A DNA stretch of 44,913 bases from a virus. The stretch is from positions 1 to 44,913 of the IMG/VR virus record IMGVR_UViG_3300023223_000371, one strand, 5' to 3'. Made by a program: the position numbers and the translations under genes. The first letter of the stretch is position 1, and each line of letters begins with the position of its first letter. This document shows positions 37,081 through 44,913 of the stretch, piece by piece. The notes under the pieces are model-generated. The model did no database searches and was not told where the DNA came from. It was given only the letters and a program-made list of their open reading frames with translations.

Positions 37081-37878
37081 ATGGGCTTAGCAGCTGATCA
37101 AGTGACCGGAACAGAAAAGCAAGGTTTAGGATACTGTCTTATTGAAGACGGTAAAATCTGGCCCGCTAAGATTAATGATCCGGGAACAATTACATTTACA
37201 CGAAACAAGTTGGATGCAACGCATTCAAAAACGCTTGTTTTCAAACAGGAGAAATTTGAAGAACTGGCTGAACCTCTTACACAAGAGCTGACGACTTTCT
37301 TTGATCCGACCTTAGACGACTCATTTGACGTCATGGGCGATGGCGCAACACGTAAACGCGAAGTTTATTTGTTTATCCCCCGCACAATTCTCGCACAAGG
37401 TGATGCTGTACGCGAAAATGGTTTCATCTTCCTTCCCGAAGGTTTAATTGCTGCCGATAGTATCACAATGCCGCTCGATAACTTTATGGCGCAGGCGATC
37501 TCAATTAATGGCGGTACAGCTAACCCTACGCTAAAAAAAGAACAGGAGCCTACAACCCTCCCCGCTACGGCCATTACGTTGACACCTACAACGGCTGTAG
37601 GTCCAATTGCAGCCGGTACGATTGTTGCCAAGATGACCACTGACATCCCTAATACGGTTGACGTGTCACTGTTCTTCGATCTTGCGGGTACAGACTCAGC
37701 TGACTTTATCCTTGACGGGTTTAATCTAGTAGCAGCAGTTGAGCTTACTAATACCGGTGCAGTAAGTGCAAACGGCGTTTTCTCAATCGACATCAGTACA
37801 AGTAACCTTGTAGGCTTCGACGATAGTATTGCATCGTTGACACTTGCGGGCGATACTGTTACGTTCACTGTAACGTAA
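37081..37878 (+). CDS. Major tail tube protein with C-terminal cadherin/Ig-like domain
   Basis: Residues 1-155 are a tail-tube domain: TGTEKQGLGYCLIEDGKIWP, TITFTRNKLDATHSKTLVFK, PLTQELTTFFDP and a final IPRTILAQGDAVRENG strand series. From about residue 165 a cadherin-like domain follows (VDVSLFFDLAGTDSADFILD), which probably decorates the tube surface, as added Ig-like domains do in other phages. High-expression codons and a GC-rich hairpin after the stop fit a major virion protein. Confidence 0.82.
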   Translation: MGLAADQVTGTEKQGLGYCLIEDGKIWPAKINDPGTITFTRNKLDATHSKTLVFKQEKFEELAEPLTQELTTFFDPTLDDSFDVMGDGATRKREVYLFIPRTILAQGDAVRENGFIFLPEGLIAADSITMPLDNFMAQAISINGGTANPTLKKEQEPTTLPATAITLTPTTAVGPIAAGTIVAKMTTDIPNTVDVSLFFDLAGTDSADFILDGFNLVAAVELTNTGAVSANGVFSIDISTSNLVGFDDSIASLTLAGDTVTFTVT

Positions 37879-37884
37879 TTCATA

Positions 37885-37902
37885 GGGGGCCGCAAGGCCC
37901 CC
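37885..37902 (+). terminator. GC-rich hairpin after the tail tube gene
   Basis: GGGGGCC-GCAA-GGCCCCC (37885-37902) is a perfect 7-bp stem with a stable GNRA loop. No T run follows, so it likely attenuates transcription or protects the mRNA end, setting the ratio of tube to later proteins. Confidence 0.7.
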
Positions 37903-37933
37903 AAAATCTAGGCAATCAAAACAGGAAACCGAT

Positions 37934-38374
37934 ATGCCCGTAAAGAAAAACAAATTCAAAGAATTTAGAAAACTTCTAAATTCTGGTAAAAAACATCTTG
38001 AAGAGTTACAAAACTCAAGCGGAAAAGAGACTGTAACTTTTAAAATCCCCGCTGCGGGAAAGATCCCCCGAGATTTTGAACTTGATATCTATATTCACCC
38101 CATGAAATGCTCCGATTATATCGAGTACAGCCGCATGCAGTACAAAGTCACTAAAGACGACGAAGAGTTAAGCGATGAGAAAGTGATGCCTCACTACGTC
38201 GCAGCCTGTATTATTGCTTGCCGCGATGATGAAGGAAACCCTATTTTCGATAAAGATGATGCAGAGTTTTTGGATTGCGTTCTAAATACTGCCGTAGTAT
38301 TAAGATTATCTAACACAATTCTAACCCTCTCTGGTCTGACTGAGGCGGCTCAAACTGTAAAAAAGCCCAGTTAG
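37934..38374 (+). CDS. Tail assembly chaperone, G-type (short product)
   Basis: This 146-aa protein, behind AACAGGAAACC, contains FELDIYIHPMKCSDYIEYSR and YVAACIIACRDDEGNPIF, the usual pattern of G-like chaperones. It ends GLTEAAQTVKKPS. The last codons GTA AAA AAG contain A_AAA_AAG in the register for -1 slippage, giving a longer GT-type product. Both forms bind the tape measure during tail assembly. Confidence 0.85.
   Translation: MPVKKNKFKEFRKLLNSGKKHLEELQNSSGKETVTFKIPAAGKIPRDFELDIYIHPMKCSDYIEYSRMQYKVTKDDEELSDEKVMPHYVAACIIACRDDEGNPIFDKDDAEFLDCVLNTAVVLRLSNTILTLSGLTEAAQTVKKPS
38359..38365 (+). promoter_or_regulatory. -1 ribosomal frameshift site A_AAA_AAG (G/GT)
   Basis: Zero-frame reading is GTA AAA AAG CCC AGT TAG. 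After slippage the frame continues AQLATDPDEMFYFRLASKLG into the next gene without a stop. A 9-bp hairpin (38384-38392 with 38401-38409) follows, rather far downstream (18 bases). Confidence 0.82.
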
Positions 38375-38391
38375 CTACCGACCCGGACGAA

Positions 38392-38775
38392 ATGTTTTAT
38401 TTTCGTCTGGCGTCCAAACTCGGAAAGTATGTAGGTGAAATTAAAAAAGACATGGACCGTACTGAGTTTGAAGACTGGAAAATTGTGTACGACTTGGAGC
38501 CTTGGGGGACGACTATCGATGATAGAAGACACGGCCAAGTGGTTAACATGATGTTCCGACTAACTAAACTTTGGGGGTCCACACAATCCGCCCCGGATAT
38601 CGATGCTTTAATGGTGACAAAAACGGGTAAGTTTGTTAAATCAATTGAAGATATGATGTATAGTAACGTAATAAAACCTTGGCTTGTAGCCGAAGAAAAA
38701 CAACAGGAGTTAGCTTTGCAAGGGCAAGCGATGCTTCAAAAATGGTCTGAACAAACAGGCGTAGCAATAACCTAG
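38392..38775 (+). CDS. Tail assembly chaperone, T-type extension (frameshift product)
   Basis: The frame is continuous with the G-type gene in the -1 frame from 38365, before the ATG at 38392, with DPDEMFYFRLASKLGKYVGE at the joint, typical of GT proteins. It includes RTEFEDWKIVYDLEPWGTTI and a helical C-terminus rich in Gln (QQELALQGQAMLQKW). The ATG lies at the foot of a hairpin and has no ribosome binding site, so expression as a G-T fusion is expected. Confidence 0.85.
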   Translation: MFYFRLASKLGKYVGEIKKDMDRTEFEDWKIVYDLEPWGTTIDDRRHGQVVNMMFRLTKLWGSTQSAPDIDALMVTKTGKFVKSIEDMMYSNVIKPWLVAEEKQQELALQGQAMLQKWSEQTGVAIT

Positions 38776-38785
38776 AGATTAGCCA

Positions 38786-41134
38786 ATGGCCGACGAACAA
38801 TTCAGAGTATCAATACCCGCCGTAGATGACGCCGCTTTTCAGCGCTCCACTCGCCGCATATTTCAAACGTTTGACCGCTTAGACCGTCGAGCTCGTGAGA
38901 CTGACCGCGTAATTCGCGGCATTGGTGCATTCGGTGGCGGCAGACGTGACGGAGCGACAGCCAGAGGGCGCGGAGCACGTCCCAGCGGCGGAGGTGGCCG
39001 TCGAGGTGGTGGTGGTTTCGGTGGTGCAGCATTAGGCCAGATCGCGGGATCAGCCGGAGTTACAGGAGGCGGAAGATCAGCACTTAGTGCCGGACTCGGA
39101 CTTGGATCTATACTTGCGTTTACGGCGGCGTTAAAATCTTCTATTACATTAGCCGCACAGTTTGAGGCCCAGTTAGGCGAAATCGGCCGAGTTGCAAATT
39201 TTTCAGCCGAAGAGTTAGGGGAGTTTGGCGAGGTAGTTGCAGATCTATCAGCAGAGTTCCCTGTCGGCACTGATCAAATAAATAAACTTGCATCTGCCGG
39301 AGCTAACGCGGGTTTACGCGCTAGAGATCTCGGAACGTTTACGCGTGAAATGACGAAACTAGCCGCTATTCTCCCATCTATATCGGATGAGGAGGTACGA
39401 GGAATACTTCGTATAGGCAACCTAACCGGATTTCCAATCGCCAGAATTGGAGAGCTTAACGGCGCACTCGTAAAACTTCAGCAAAACTCTAAAGCCACTC
39501 TGCCCCAACTCATTAAGATATCTCAAAGAGTTGCGCAGGACGCTGGTATCTTCGGATTGACTGCCGAAGAGGTTACAGGACTAGCCGCGACTATCGCTGA
39601 CTTAGGTTTACAGCCGGAAAGAGCCTCGACGGCTTTAGGTAAGCTTGTCGGCCAGCTTAAAAATATTAATAGTCTTGGCGCCGGTACAGTTGAGGAAATC
39701 GTAGGGACTTTCCGAACCCCTATAGACCCGGAATTTTTTCGTGAATTGGCTTCAGCAGACCCAATAAAAGCCCTTGAACTATTGGGAAAGGAATCTGTTG
39801 ACTTCCGTAAGAACTTAGCATCATTGCAAGTTACCGGGAAACAGGCCATTATATCTGAAAATGTTTTAAGAAATATTGACCGGTTCCAGCAACTTTTAGC
39901 TGTCGCAGACCCCGACAAGGGGATTATAAATCAGCAAGACGCCGAAAGAGCCAAAGAAGTATCCGCACAGATAAAGATTCTCACAAATCAAATCAAAAAT
40001 GATCTAAGAGATTTTGGAAAAATAATAAATTCTTCTATAACTCTACCCTTACTACAAGGTGTGTCGAGTTTTGCTGCTGAACTTAAACTGGCGGTCGGGG
40101 GGTTAGTAGCGGGCGACTTAGACGAGTCTGTTGACGTAGGCATTGACCGCTTACAGCAATTTGACTCTGATATAGCAAACTCCGCTGCTGTCGCCTTTGG
40201 TAATACGGCCAGAGCTGTAAGAGATTTACGCGCGGAAGGTTTAAAGCTTCAGGATCTTGACTTAGGTGCTACCATAATAGCGCCGGACATACAGGTATTG
40301 GACGAGAGACAAGCTAAACTGTTAGATGACCTCGATAAGAGATTGAGAAACTTAGGACTTACCGCGCCGGAAGTATCAAAAGAGCTTGCCAAACTCTCGG
40401 TAAATGTTTCTGACTTCTTGCGATTTGATGAGGCCCTTAAACGAAGTAATGACAGTGCCGCGAGACTAGCTGCTAGATTAGGTGATATAAACGACGCACT
40501 CGCTAAAACCACGGAAAAAACTTTAGAAGCTGAGATTGCTCTTGGCGAAGTTGATTTAACCAATTTTGAAAAGGCTATAGGCCGATCAGCACGAGAAGCT
40601 TTTAAAAGTGCTGGTGAAAATCTACTAACTGAAACTCAGATAAGTGACTTTAGGGATCGCATAGAGGGACTTGTCACTGACTTAAGTGTTGTTACTCCGA
40701 TTGAAGGGCTTGATCTTGGTTTAGGGCTAGAACCTTTCTTAAACAGTCTTGACGAGCTCCTAAAAGAGGACAGTCTGGCCAAAGGTATCCGCGACTCACT
40801 CGGAGAGGTTAGAACACTCGCAACTCTTCTCGATAGCAACAATAGAATATCAGACAATATTAACAGACGTCAGGACTTGCAGAACGAAAGAGCATTTAGA
40901 CTTGAAGCTAAAAATATAGCTGAAAGACAAAAACAAATTGCCGCTCAACAAGCTCCGGGCCTTGCTGCTATTACCGATACCGGATCGGCCATTGAACAAA
41001 TTAATCAATTACAGAATACTAATGACCTGGTACAAGAACAGTTGAAAGTAGGGCAAGATCAACTAAAAGTATTAGAACAACAATTAAAACAGCAGAAGAA
41101 ACGGGTTGTTAAAGTTGCCCCCGCTCCGACGTAA
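38786..41134 (+). CDS. Tail tape measure protein
   Basis: This 782-aa protein follows the chaperones. The N-terminal 90 residues are basic and Gly/Arg rich (GGGRRDGATARGRGARPSGG). Next come hydrophobic and helical segments (SALSAGLGLGSILAFTAALK), the phage tail measure-type core with AQFEAQLGEIGRVANFSAEE, ASAGANAGLRARDLGTFTRE, LRIGNLTGF and EEVTGLAATIADLGLQPERA. A long coiled-coil C-terminus is Gln-rich (QEQLKVGQDQLKVLEQQLKQ). By the usual 1.5 angstrom per residue it would set a tail of about 115 nm (inference). Confidence 0.9.
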   Translation: MADEQFRVSIPAVDDAAFQRSTRRIFQTFDRLDRRARETDRVIRGIGAFGGGRRDGATARGRGARPSGGGGRRGGGGFGGAALGQIAGSAGVTGGGRSALSAGLGLGSILAFTAALKSSITLAAQFEAQLGEIGRVANFSAEELGEFGEVVADLSAEFPVGTDQINKLASAGANAGLRARDLGTFTREMTKLAAILPSISDEEVRGILRIGNLTGFPIARIGELNGALVKLQQNSKATLPQLIKISQRVAQDAGIFGLTAEEVTGLAATIADLGLQPERASTALGKLVGQLKNINSLGAGTVEEIVGTFRTPIDPEFFRELASADPIKALELLGKESVDFRKNLASLQVTGKQAIISENVLRNIDRFQQLLAVADPDKGIINQQDAERAKEVSAQIKILTNQIKNDLRDFGKIINSSITLPLLQGVSSFAAELKLAVGGLVAGDLDESVDVGIDRLQQFDSDIANSAAVAFGNTARAVRDLRAEGLKLQDLDLGATIIAPDIQVLDERQAKLLDDLDKRLRNLGLTAPEVSKELAKLSVNVSDFLRFDEALKRSNDSAARLAARLGDINDALAKTTEKTLEAEIALGEVDLTNFEKAIGRSAREAFKSAGENLLTETQISDFRDRIEGLVTDLSVVTPIEGLDLGLGLEPFLNSLDELLKEDSLAKGIRDSLGEVRTLATLLDSNNRISDNINRRQDLQNERAFRLEAKNIAERQKQIAAQQAPGLAAITDTGSAIEQINQLQNTNDLVQEQLKVGQDQLKVLEQQLKQQKKRVVKVAPAPT

Positions 41135-41146
41135 GGATTTTAAGAT

Positions 41147-42178
41147 ATGGCCGTAACAGTCACCGAAGTAACGCAAATACGCGAAATAGATATCACACAA
41201 GAAGACTTTGTTCTTGACGGGACAGAGGTATATAACGTATTTGTCGATGGCACCGACAACGAGCTTGCAGATTTTGCAGCAGTGGTGCCATTTGTTTTAC
41301 TGGCTGTTGATCCCGTAACTTCATTAGCAGTGCCGCAATTGGGAAAGCAGTTAGGACTGCTGAACTCTTTTGCTACCGTCATAAATCCAGTAGTTCACGA
41401 GGAGCAGAACAAATGGTATCGCGTAACCGTAGATTACACTCAGCCCGAACAGGACTCAGTAGATATTGAAAGACTCCAAGACGATCCAGAAACTACGACA
41501 ATAATATATAACTGGTCAACTACAAATTATACTGAAAAAATTTGGCTAGATGCTGGCGGGATTCCAATAACCATGAGCTCTGGCGAATCTCCTACGGTAC
41601 TTCCTACAAAACAAAGAGCCGTCCTGACCTGCACCATATCGAGACGCACAACGTCATTTGATCCGCTCGTGGCATTACCTCTTATCGATGCGGTTAATGA
41701 CGCGGTATTAAATGTACAAGGCTTTCCTTTCCCTATCGGGCAAGCTAAATTAATAGCATGGCGCAGCACCCTTAAAGATGCTCGTGTACAAAAATCTGGC
41801 GTTCCCGAAGTTGAAGTGGAGTTTTCTGACGAAACAATAGTATTACATTTTAAGACAGATTGGGATCTAAGAGTATTTGATAGGGGGTTAAAAGAATTCG
41901 AAGACTCACCTGCCAATGCCTTCATTGCGATCAAGAAGAATGGGCAGATAATTAGAACTCCAGAACCTCTAAATGGCTCAGGTCGTAGAATATTTAAAGA
42001 TGACGGGACTTTAGACGCGGGAAATCCCGTCGTAGAAAAAGTGCTAGTTCCCGGAGTTAGTTTTGGAGTTGAAGGAAAGTTTCCTCTTATCCCCGGTGGA
42101 GTTGTAGACTTCAGAATTGCCATGTTAGTATTTCAAGGTTCGGAGAGTCTAGACTTCTCTGTAATAGGGATAGTGTAA
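41147..42178 (+). CDS. Distal tail/baseplate-like protein (343 aa)
   Basis: Directly after the tape measure, in the place of distal tail or minor tail proteins. It is beta-rich throughout (KWYRVTVDYTQPEQDSVDIE; RAVLTCTISRRTTSFDPLVA; GRRIFKDDGTLDAGNPVVEK) with no enzyme motif. In many marine siphovirus-like genomes a protein of this size, containing strands then a conserved Trp (SGVPEVEVEFSDETIVLHFK), occupies this slot. Coupled to the next gene (TAATG). Function by context. Confidence 0.68.
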   Translation: MAVTVTEVTQIREIDITQEDFVLDGTEVYNVFVDGTDNELADFAAVVPFVLLAVDPVTSLAVPQLGKQLGLLNSFATVINPVVHEEQNKWYRVTVDYTQPEQDSVDIERLQDDPETTTIIYNWSTTNYTEKIWLDAGGIPITMSSGESPTVLPTKQRAVLTCTISRRTTSFDPLVALPLIDAVNDAVLNVQGFPFPIGQAKLIAWRSTLKDARVQKSGVPEVEVEFSDETIVLHFKTDWDLRVFDRGLKEFEDSPANAFIAIKKNGQIIRTPEPLNGSGRRIFKDDGTLDAGNPVVEKVLVPGVSFGVEGKFPLIPGGVVDFRIAMLVFQGSESLDFSVIGIV

Positions 42179-44721
42179 TGGTTGACGGATTCGAACTATC
42201 TGGTGAGCTCGTAAATGATCTTTACGACGTTATCAGGCAATCAAGAGAACTTGCCGAAGACGTACCGGAGAATATCCCGAATGAAACCGCAGAGCTTATG
42301 TATGTCCGCCTCACTGAAGAGGGAGAACTGTTAGGTTCTGAAGATGGCATAACGCCCTTCCCCTACAAAGCCGAAGTAATCCAGCAAGACGGCGACACTC
42401 ACGGATGGATTCCCGTTACTCCCCCTTTCAATTTTCAAGGAATAGGGTTCACCCCTGTTGATAGTGAGAATATTGACTTGTACGTATATGAACTGAACGG
42501 ATTACAAGGTTTAGTTGGGGAAATTTACCCGATAAATTTAATGGGTTACAGTTCCGGGACTGCCGGTACTATTTACTGGGGTTTTAACGCCCGTACAAAG
42601 AAAAATAAAGTCCTGCCGACAAAAGACCTTAAAGACGGAAAGTACGAGGGTCACGATATGATCCAACGTCAAGACGGGACGTGGATCCAAGATCCGAACG
42701 GCAACGAGTACCGCGAAAACCCTACGTCAGTACAGAAACCAGTACTACAGGAAGTAAACCAACTTTTTGGTGGGCAAGGTCGGCTAGTTGACGTATGTGT
42801 AAATCTTTCGGAATCGACATCCCCCGGATCCAATGACGAAAAAACAATTTATAATATTGACTTTGGTGGTTCTCTCACTGGCCGTGCGATTCTTACCGGC
42901 AACGCAGGAGACGGAACATACCCGTCAACACAGGTAGACGGCGGTGGCATGGTTTGGCCTACGGGTGGCGCATTCATGCAAGAGGCGTCACTCCGTAAAG
43001 ATATACCCGACGTAGTGCACGGTGTAGAGCCTACACTGGCCCTTGAAGGTGTCAAGCATGTGGATTTTACTATATATTGGGACGAGAATACAAAGTCCGT
43101 TAAAACCGTGTTTACGTGGAGTAGACCTAATCTTGAGAACGCCGAGGTAGATAGCGAAACCGGACAAACTGCGGCTACAGTCTACCAGCCGTTAATTGAT
43201 GCAGGTCCGAGTGACACGGTAAACCATATTAACCGAAACAACAGTAAGTTTCGTTTTAATAACCTGCACCCTACTGACGGCGCCGACGAGATTCAATGCA
43301 AAGTAACATTCAACGAGATAGATGACGATAACACGGAAATAATAGTTAAAGCGCCAGACTCCGGCGAACCGGGAACAAACACAAAACCGGGAGACCCTAG
43401 CGGACCGGTAAATATTATCAACAATACGATTAACAATGTCGTTATTAACTTATGTCAAAAAATCGCAGACCTTGAGAAGAAACAAATTGACTGTTGCGAA
43501 ACGGAACGAGGCGAGGTTATTCTAACAGGGAGCTGTACCGGAAACATCGGTACAGTCACCGTAGACGGAGTAATTCTGTGTTTTGTCGTTGACCCGGGCC
43601 ACGCTTTGCCCGCGGGGGTGACGGTTAATCCAGGAACAGGGGTAATAACTTACGCCCCTGCCGCAGGGCAACGGCTGAACTCTATCACAATTTGGATAAT
43701 TTATTTTCCATGTGCCGAAGTTTCCGCAGATTTTGAGCCCGTACCAGAAACTATAAATTTAATTGAGCCATGTGAAGACGCTGACGAAACTAATGACGAT
43801 GACGGGGGGTACGATCAAGATCAAGATGAGGAAGAAGAGCCCCCCTTTAAGCCTGTTGAAAACATTATAATTAGGCCGGATGAAGCTTTTATAATTGACC
43901 CTACGGACGAAGAATGTCAAGAGACAGTTTCCCCCGATGATGACGGGACCGTTGGAGGTGGTGGATTAGAGTGCTGCTCCGTTCAATATCGAAACTGGAA
44001 CTTTACCGTTAACCTTAGAAACGCCCGTGTTCCTTTTGTGGATTCATCTCCAATAGTTAAATGTCAAGTTTGTTTCAAGGTATATTTAAAACGTCTTCGG
44101 ACAAACGAAACGGCTTTCCGTCCCGTAACATTTGACGTATTCTCTTGCTCTGGATGTGTTGATGCCGAAATGTCACCTGTAGGTTTCTTAGATCTTGGTG
44201 AGGGAGTCGGCAGTAGTACCACTATAGATTGTGGAGGAAAACCGATAAGATTAGACGTAAAAGGGTCCGGCAGCGAGTCTAATCCTTATGTAGCAAAAAT
44301 TTCTTTAACAGGTGCAAGTCAGATTTTTATAGGCGGAAATGTTACTTCGGGTGGTTCCCGTATTCCTATAGCGGGATTTGACGATGAGAGTAATATGTCT
44401 GTTGAGGTTGTGTGCGCTACCAGTTTTTTACCCGTGGGAGATTCATTGGTGATCGGTCAAGGGGATATCGTGGTAAACGGTGCTCCTCCCTGTAGTGGAA
44501 AAATAGTATTCACAATAACAGGTGGTGCGGACGCTGCGCTATTTGAAATCAATGACGAGGGCGAAGTAAGGATAAAAGACGGCATAGACACCTCTGGACA
44601 AGCTAGTTATACCATCGAATTAACGGGAACCGATGACTGCGGTACAACCCACCCGCAAACGGTAATACTCTCACGAGACTCAAAACCCGTAAAACCCGTA
44701 GCACAGAGTAAAAAATTATAA
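42178..44721 (+). CDS. Tail tip/hub-type protein with cadherin-like C-terminus (847 aa)
   Basis: The N-terminal 250 residues form a beta-rich domain (YVYELNGLQGLVGEIYPINL, QLFGGQGRLVDVCVNLSEST). Around 415-440 a coiled coil with INNTINNVVINLCQKIADLE precedes CC (residues about 439-440). An acidic linker rich in Asp/Glu (DDDGGYDQDQDEEEEPPF) lies near 540, followed by a Cys-rich region (LECCSVQYRNW, CQVCFKVY, CSGCVD). The end (about 770-830) is cadherin-like: FTITGGADAALFEINDEGEV. It probably forms the central tip or attaches the adhesins encoded by the next two genes, which share this domain. Confidence 0.72.
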   Translation: MVDGFELSGELVNDLYDVIRQSRELAEDVPENIPNETAELMYVRLTEEGELLGSEDGITPFPYKAEVIQQDGDTHGWIPVTPPFNFQGIGFTPVDSENIDLYVYELNGLQGLVGEIYPINLMGYSSGTAGTIYWGFNARTKKNKVLPTKDLKDGKYEGHDMIQRQDGTWIQDPNGNEYRENPTSVQKPVLQEVNQLFGGQGRLVDVCVNLSESTSPGSNDEKTIYNIDFGGSLTGRAILTGNAGDGTYPSTQVDGGGMVWPTGGAFMQEASLRKDIPDVVHGVEPTLALEGVKHVDFTIYWDENTKSVKTVFTWSRPNLENAEVDSETGQTAATVYQPLIDAGPSDTVNHINRNNSKFRFNNLHPTDGADEIQCKVTFNEIDDDNTEIIVKAPDSGEPGTNTKPGDPSGPVNIINNTINNVVINLCQKIADLEKKQIDCCETERGEVILTGSCTGNIGTVTVDGVILCFVVDPGHALPAGVTVNPGTGVITYAPAAGQRLNSITIWIIYFPCAEVSADFEPVPETINLIEPCEDADETNDDDGGYDQDQDEEEEPPFKPVENIIIRPDEAFIIDPTDEECQETVSPDDDGTVGGGGLECCSVQYRNWNFTVNLRNARVPFVDSSPIVKCQVCFKVYLKRLRTNETAFRPVTFDVFSCSGCVDAEMSPVGFLDLGEGVGSSTTIDCGGKPIRLDVKGSGSESNPYVAKISLTGASQIFIGGNVTSGGSRIPIAGFDDESNMSVEVVCATSFLPVGDSLVIGQGDIVVNGAPPCSGKIVFTITGGADAALFEINDEGEVRIKDGIDTSGQASYTIELTGTDDCGTTHPQTVILSRDSKPVKPVAQSKKL

Positions 44722-44913
44722 TGGCTGACTTTACTGTAAATAATCTTCCCGGCTCTTTCATAGCTTTTGTCAGTTCATCAGAAGCGCGATCACTTGAGAT
44801 TGAAAACGTTTTTGGTGAATTTGACGCGGCTGACAATTTCGACTTAGTCCCTACCACAAAAACAGATGAGTTTGAGCTGACTACGCGTTCTGACATAGCC
44901 GTAAGGGCCGGGA
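44721..44913 (+). CDS. Tail-associated adhesin (N-terminal part, continues at base 1)
   Basis: The ATG shares a base with the stop of the 847-aa gene (TAATG). The frame (MADFTVNNLPGSFIAFVSSS) runs to the window end and, through the exact 144-base repeat, continues in phase from base 3 to 905, giving 317 residues. The N-terminal region is a small beta domain. See the entry at the window start for the rest. Confidence 0.85.
   Translation, partial: MADFTVNNLPGSFIAFVSSSEARSLEIENVFGEFDAADNFDLVPTTKTDEFELTTRSDIAVRAG
44770..44913. repeat. Terminal direct repeat, right copy
   Basis: Identical to bases 1-144. It shows that the sequence closes on itself and that the window is one complete genome unit plus the overlap. 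Confidence 0.97.

Noticed and set aside
38863-39270. Pro/Ala-rich minus-strand frame over the tape measure start
   Set aside because: It is the complement of the Gly/Arg-rich tape measure N-terminus and is not supported by a promoter or ribosome binding site.
1-44913. CRISPR array, tRNA genes, integrase or CI-like lysogeny module
   Set aside because: No regular spacer array, tRNA cloverleaf or recombinase motif was seen on reading both strands; tRNAs were judged by eye only.

Overview
The window is the complete, or nearly complete, genome of a tailed double-stranded DNA phage with siphovirus-type morphogenesis genes. It probably infects a Gram-negative bacterium, judging by a lipoprotein-type small gene beside the DUF1353-like gene and sigma70-like promoters. 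The first 144 bases are repeated exactly as the last 144 bases, so the sequence closes into a circle of about 44,769 bp. One gene runs across the join: it starts at 44721 and ends at 905. No integrase, excisionase or CI-like repressor was recognised, which suggests a lytic lifestyle (inference). No tRNA genes, CRISPR arrays or insertion sequences were seen.

Layout. (1) From 27.5 kb through the join to 3.2 kb, plus strand: the virion operon. It runs scaffold, HK97-type capsid, Bbp16-like cement, a 1308-aa beta-propeller/beta-helix fibre, an XhlA-like membrane protein, head-tail connectors, tail completion and terminator proteins, tail tube, G/GT tail chaperones with a -1 frameshift, tape measure, distal tail proteins and cadherin-like adhesins. 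It ends with a DUF1353/PLA2-like protein and a tiny lipoprotein, then a bidirectional terminator. (2) 3.2-7.3 kb, minus strand: an 11-gene operon, nearly all with overlapping start/stop codons, holding a SNF2-type helicase, a RuvC-like resolvase and nine small proteins; several of the small ones are missed by ATG/100-bp gene calling. (3) 7.3-10.3 kb, minus strand: a 1003-aa primase-like/helicase fusion. (4) 10.3-10.8 kb: a divergent control region with repeated TTACA elements, an AT-rich block and promoters both ways; it is the best replication-origin candidate. (5) 10.8-16.9 kb, plus strand: replication genes (5'-3' exonuclease, T7 gp2.5-like SSB, family A polymerase) and a DUF6948-like protein followed by a (XG)30 low-complexity tail. 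(6) 16.9-23.9 kb, plus strand: about 27 small accessory genes in short operons, several driven by near-identical promoters. (7) 21.8-26.9 kb: small terminase, large terminase and portal, closed by a strong terminator.

How it works together. The minus-strand helicases and resolvase and the plus-strand polymerase module make up the replication and recombination machinery. The small genes are probably early host-takeover functions. They are expressed from promoters that share a TTGGCAGAAA element and a CGTAACCATTAACAA leader placed at a fixed distance from the -10 box, which points to a phage regulon. Packaging and structural genes follow in the usual order.

The observations most worth a second look are: an A_AAA_AAG slippery site that would fuse the DUF6948-like protein to a glycine-rich repeat tail; a promoter formed by a 28-bp tandem duplication; a roughly 100-bp noncoding module shared by the replication and virion leaders; the shared promoter/leader regulon; and several hidden small genes.
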